From Clostridiaceae bacterium (GTDB lineage: Bacteria > Bacillota > Clostridia > Oscillospirales > Acutalibacteraceae), in NCBI GenBank assembly GCA_016287385.1, contig JAEEWM010000027.1, forward strand, positions 62,001-126,000: DNA of 64,000 nucleotides. Reading direction: 5' to 3'. Both the position numbers and the translations under genes were made by a program. Below, in pieces: positions 63,519 to 64,000 of the stretch (positions are counted from its first letter, which is position 1; every line of letters starts with the position of its first letter). The notes under the pieces are model-generated. The model did no database searches. It worked only from the letters and a program-made list of their open reading frames with translations, and was not told the origin of the DNA.

Positions 63519-64000
63519 TCAGTTGCCGAAACGGGCTACGTTGATCCTGACGCCGGGGCCCATCGTTGTAGCGAGCACACAGGACTTGATATACTGTCCC
63601 TTGGTCGCCGCGGGTCTTGCCTTGACTATCGCCGACATGACCGCTTCAAGGTTTTCCTTTACCTTTTCGGGTCCGAAGGAAACCTTGCCTATCGGGCAGT
63701 GGATGATGTTGGTCTTGTCAAGACGGTACTCTATTTTACCTGCCTTGGCTTCGGTTACCGCCTTTGCCACATCGGGCGTTACGGTACCCGCCTTGGGCGA
63801 AGGCATAAGACCGCGGGGGCCTAAAACCTTACCGAGACGGCCGACCATACCCATCATATCGGGCGACGCTATAACAACGTCAAAATCGAGCCAGTTTTCG
63901 TTCTGGATCTTGGTTACGAGATCCTCGGCGCCTACGTAATCGGCGCCCGCCTCTTTCGCGGCTTCGGCGTTATCGCCCTTCGTAAGAACGAGGGTCCTTA
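63519..64000 (-). CDS. rplA: 50S ribosomal protein L1, 5' end outside window
   Basis: The frame is open to the right edge, so the track's Met start at 63857 is internal. The visible 160 residues include [20 protein letters not shown], then the L1 core [20 protein letters not shown] and the end [17 protein letters not shown]1 forms the mobile stalk that guides tRNA exit and can repress its own operon. The missing N-terminus is about 70 residues. Confidence 0.96.
   Translation of the reverse strand, partial: RTLVLTKGDNAEAAKEAGADYVGAEDLVTKIQNENWLDFDVVIASPDMMGMVGRLGKVLGPRGLMPSPKAGTVTPDVAKAVTEAKAGKIEYRLDKTNIIHCPIGKVSFGPEKVKENLEAVMSAIVKARPAATKGQYIKSCVLATTMGPGVRINVARFGN

Overview
The window looks like a chromosomal segment of an anaerobic, spore-capable Clostridia bacterium, probably Oscillospiraceae/Ruminococcaceae-like. 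This is an inference from moderate GC, strong AGGAGG-type ribosome binding sites, a complete S10-spc-alpha ribosomal cluster in Firmicutes order (with a zinc-type S14), a BofA-type sporulation protein, a membrane pyrophosphatase and cohesin/dockerin surface proteins. I ran no searches. All family calls come from motifs read in the translations.

Layout. (1) 1-19546, minus: one uninterrupted reading frame running off the left edge, at least 6515 codons, encoding a giant secreted modular protein (signal peptide, chitobiase-C-terminal-like, Ig/FN3-like, PKD and CARDB-like modules). The ORF track misses it because its stop lies outside the window; the plus-strand ORFs in this region are its shadows. 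(2) 19547-20092: gene-free strip holding a tRNA-Thr 3' half with its own terminator and a 29-bp direct repeat, which looks like an integration scar. (3) 20093-24201, minus: an AT-richer three-gene operon (M20 amidohydrolase, alpha/alpha-barrel protein, Gfo/Idh/MocA oxidoreductase). (4) 24483-28813, minus: a dockerin-bearing secreted protein and, just upstream, a membrane-anchored single-cohesin protein. (5) 28956-31688: PHP phosphoesterase, mnmA, a 4 x 77-bp tandem repeat, a GtrA-like gene and tRNA-Arg(CCT). (6) 31778-35890, minus: an HMA metal-binding protein and two ABC exporter half-subunits; matching GTTAGC-N4-GCTAAC palindromes precede the HMA gene and the first ABC gene. (7) 36029-41285, plus: HTH regulator, then fakA-fakB-GNAT-like-plsX-acpP, a fatty-acid uptake/phospholipid initiation operon. 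(8) 41334-57116, minus: promoter and leader, rpsJ through rplQ including secY, adk, map, infA and rpoA. (9) 57303-60268, minus: hppA and a DUF3737 gene. (10) 60424-63138: divergent pair of transcription units: minus, a cohesin-like secreted protein plus a 34-residue peptide missed by the ORF track; plus, a PqqD-like peptide-binding protein overlapping an S26-like peptidase. (11) 63141-64000, minus: bofA and the 3' part of rplA.

How the parts fit. The most striking theme is cell-surface assembly: a giant adhesin-like protein, a dockerin protein beside a cohesin anchor, and a second cohesin-like protein cotranscribed with a short peptide opposite a PqqD/peptidase pair. That last locus is the best candidate for an undescribed system: peptide recognition and cleavage machinery facing a candidate substrate peptide. 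The rest is housekeeping (translation, secretion, lipid synthesis, ion pumping) plus an apparently metal- or stress-regulated ABC exporter locus.
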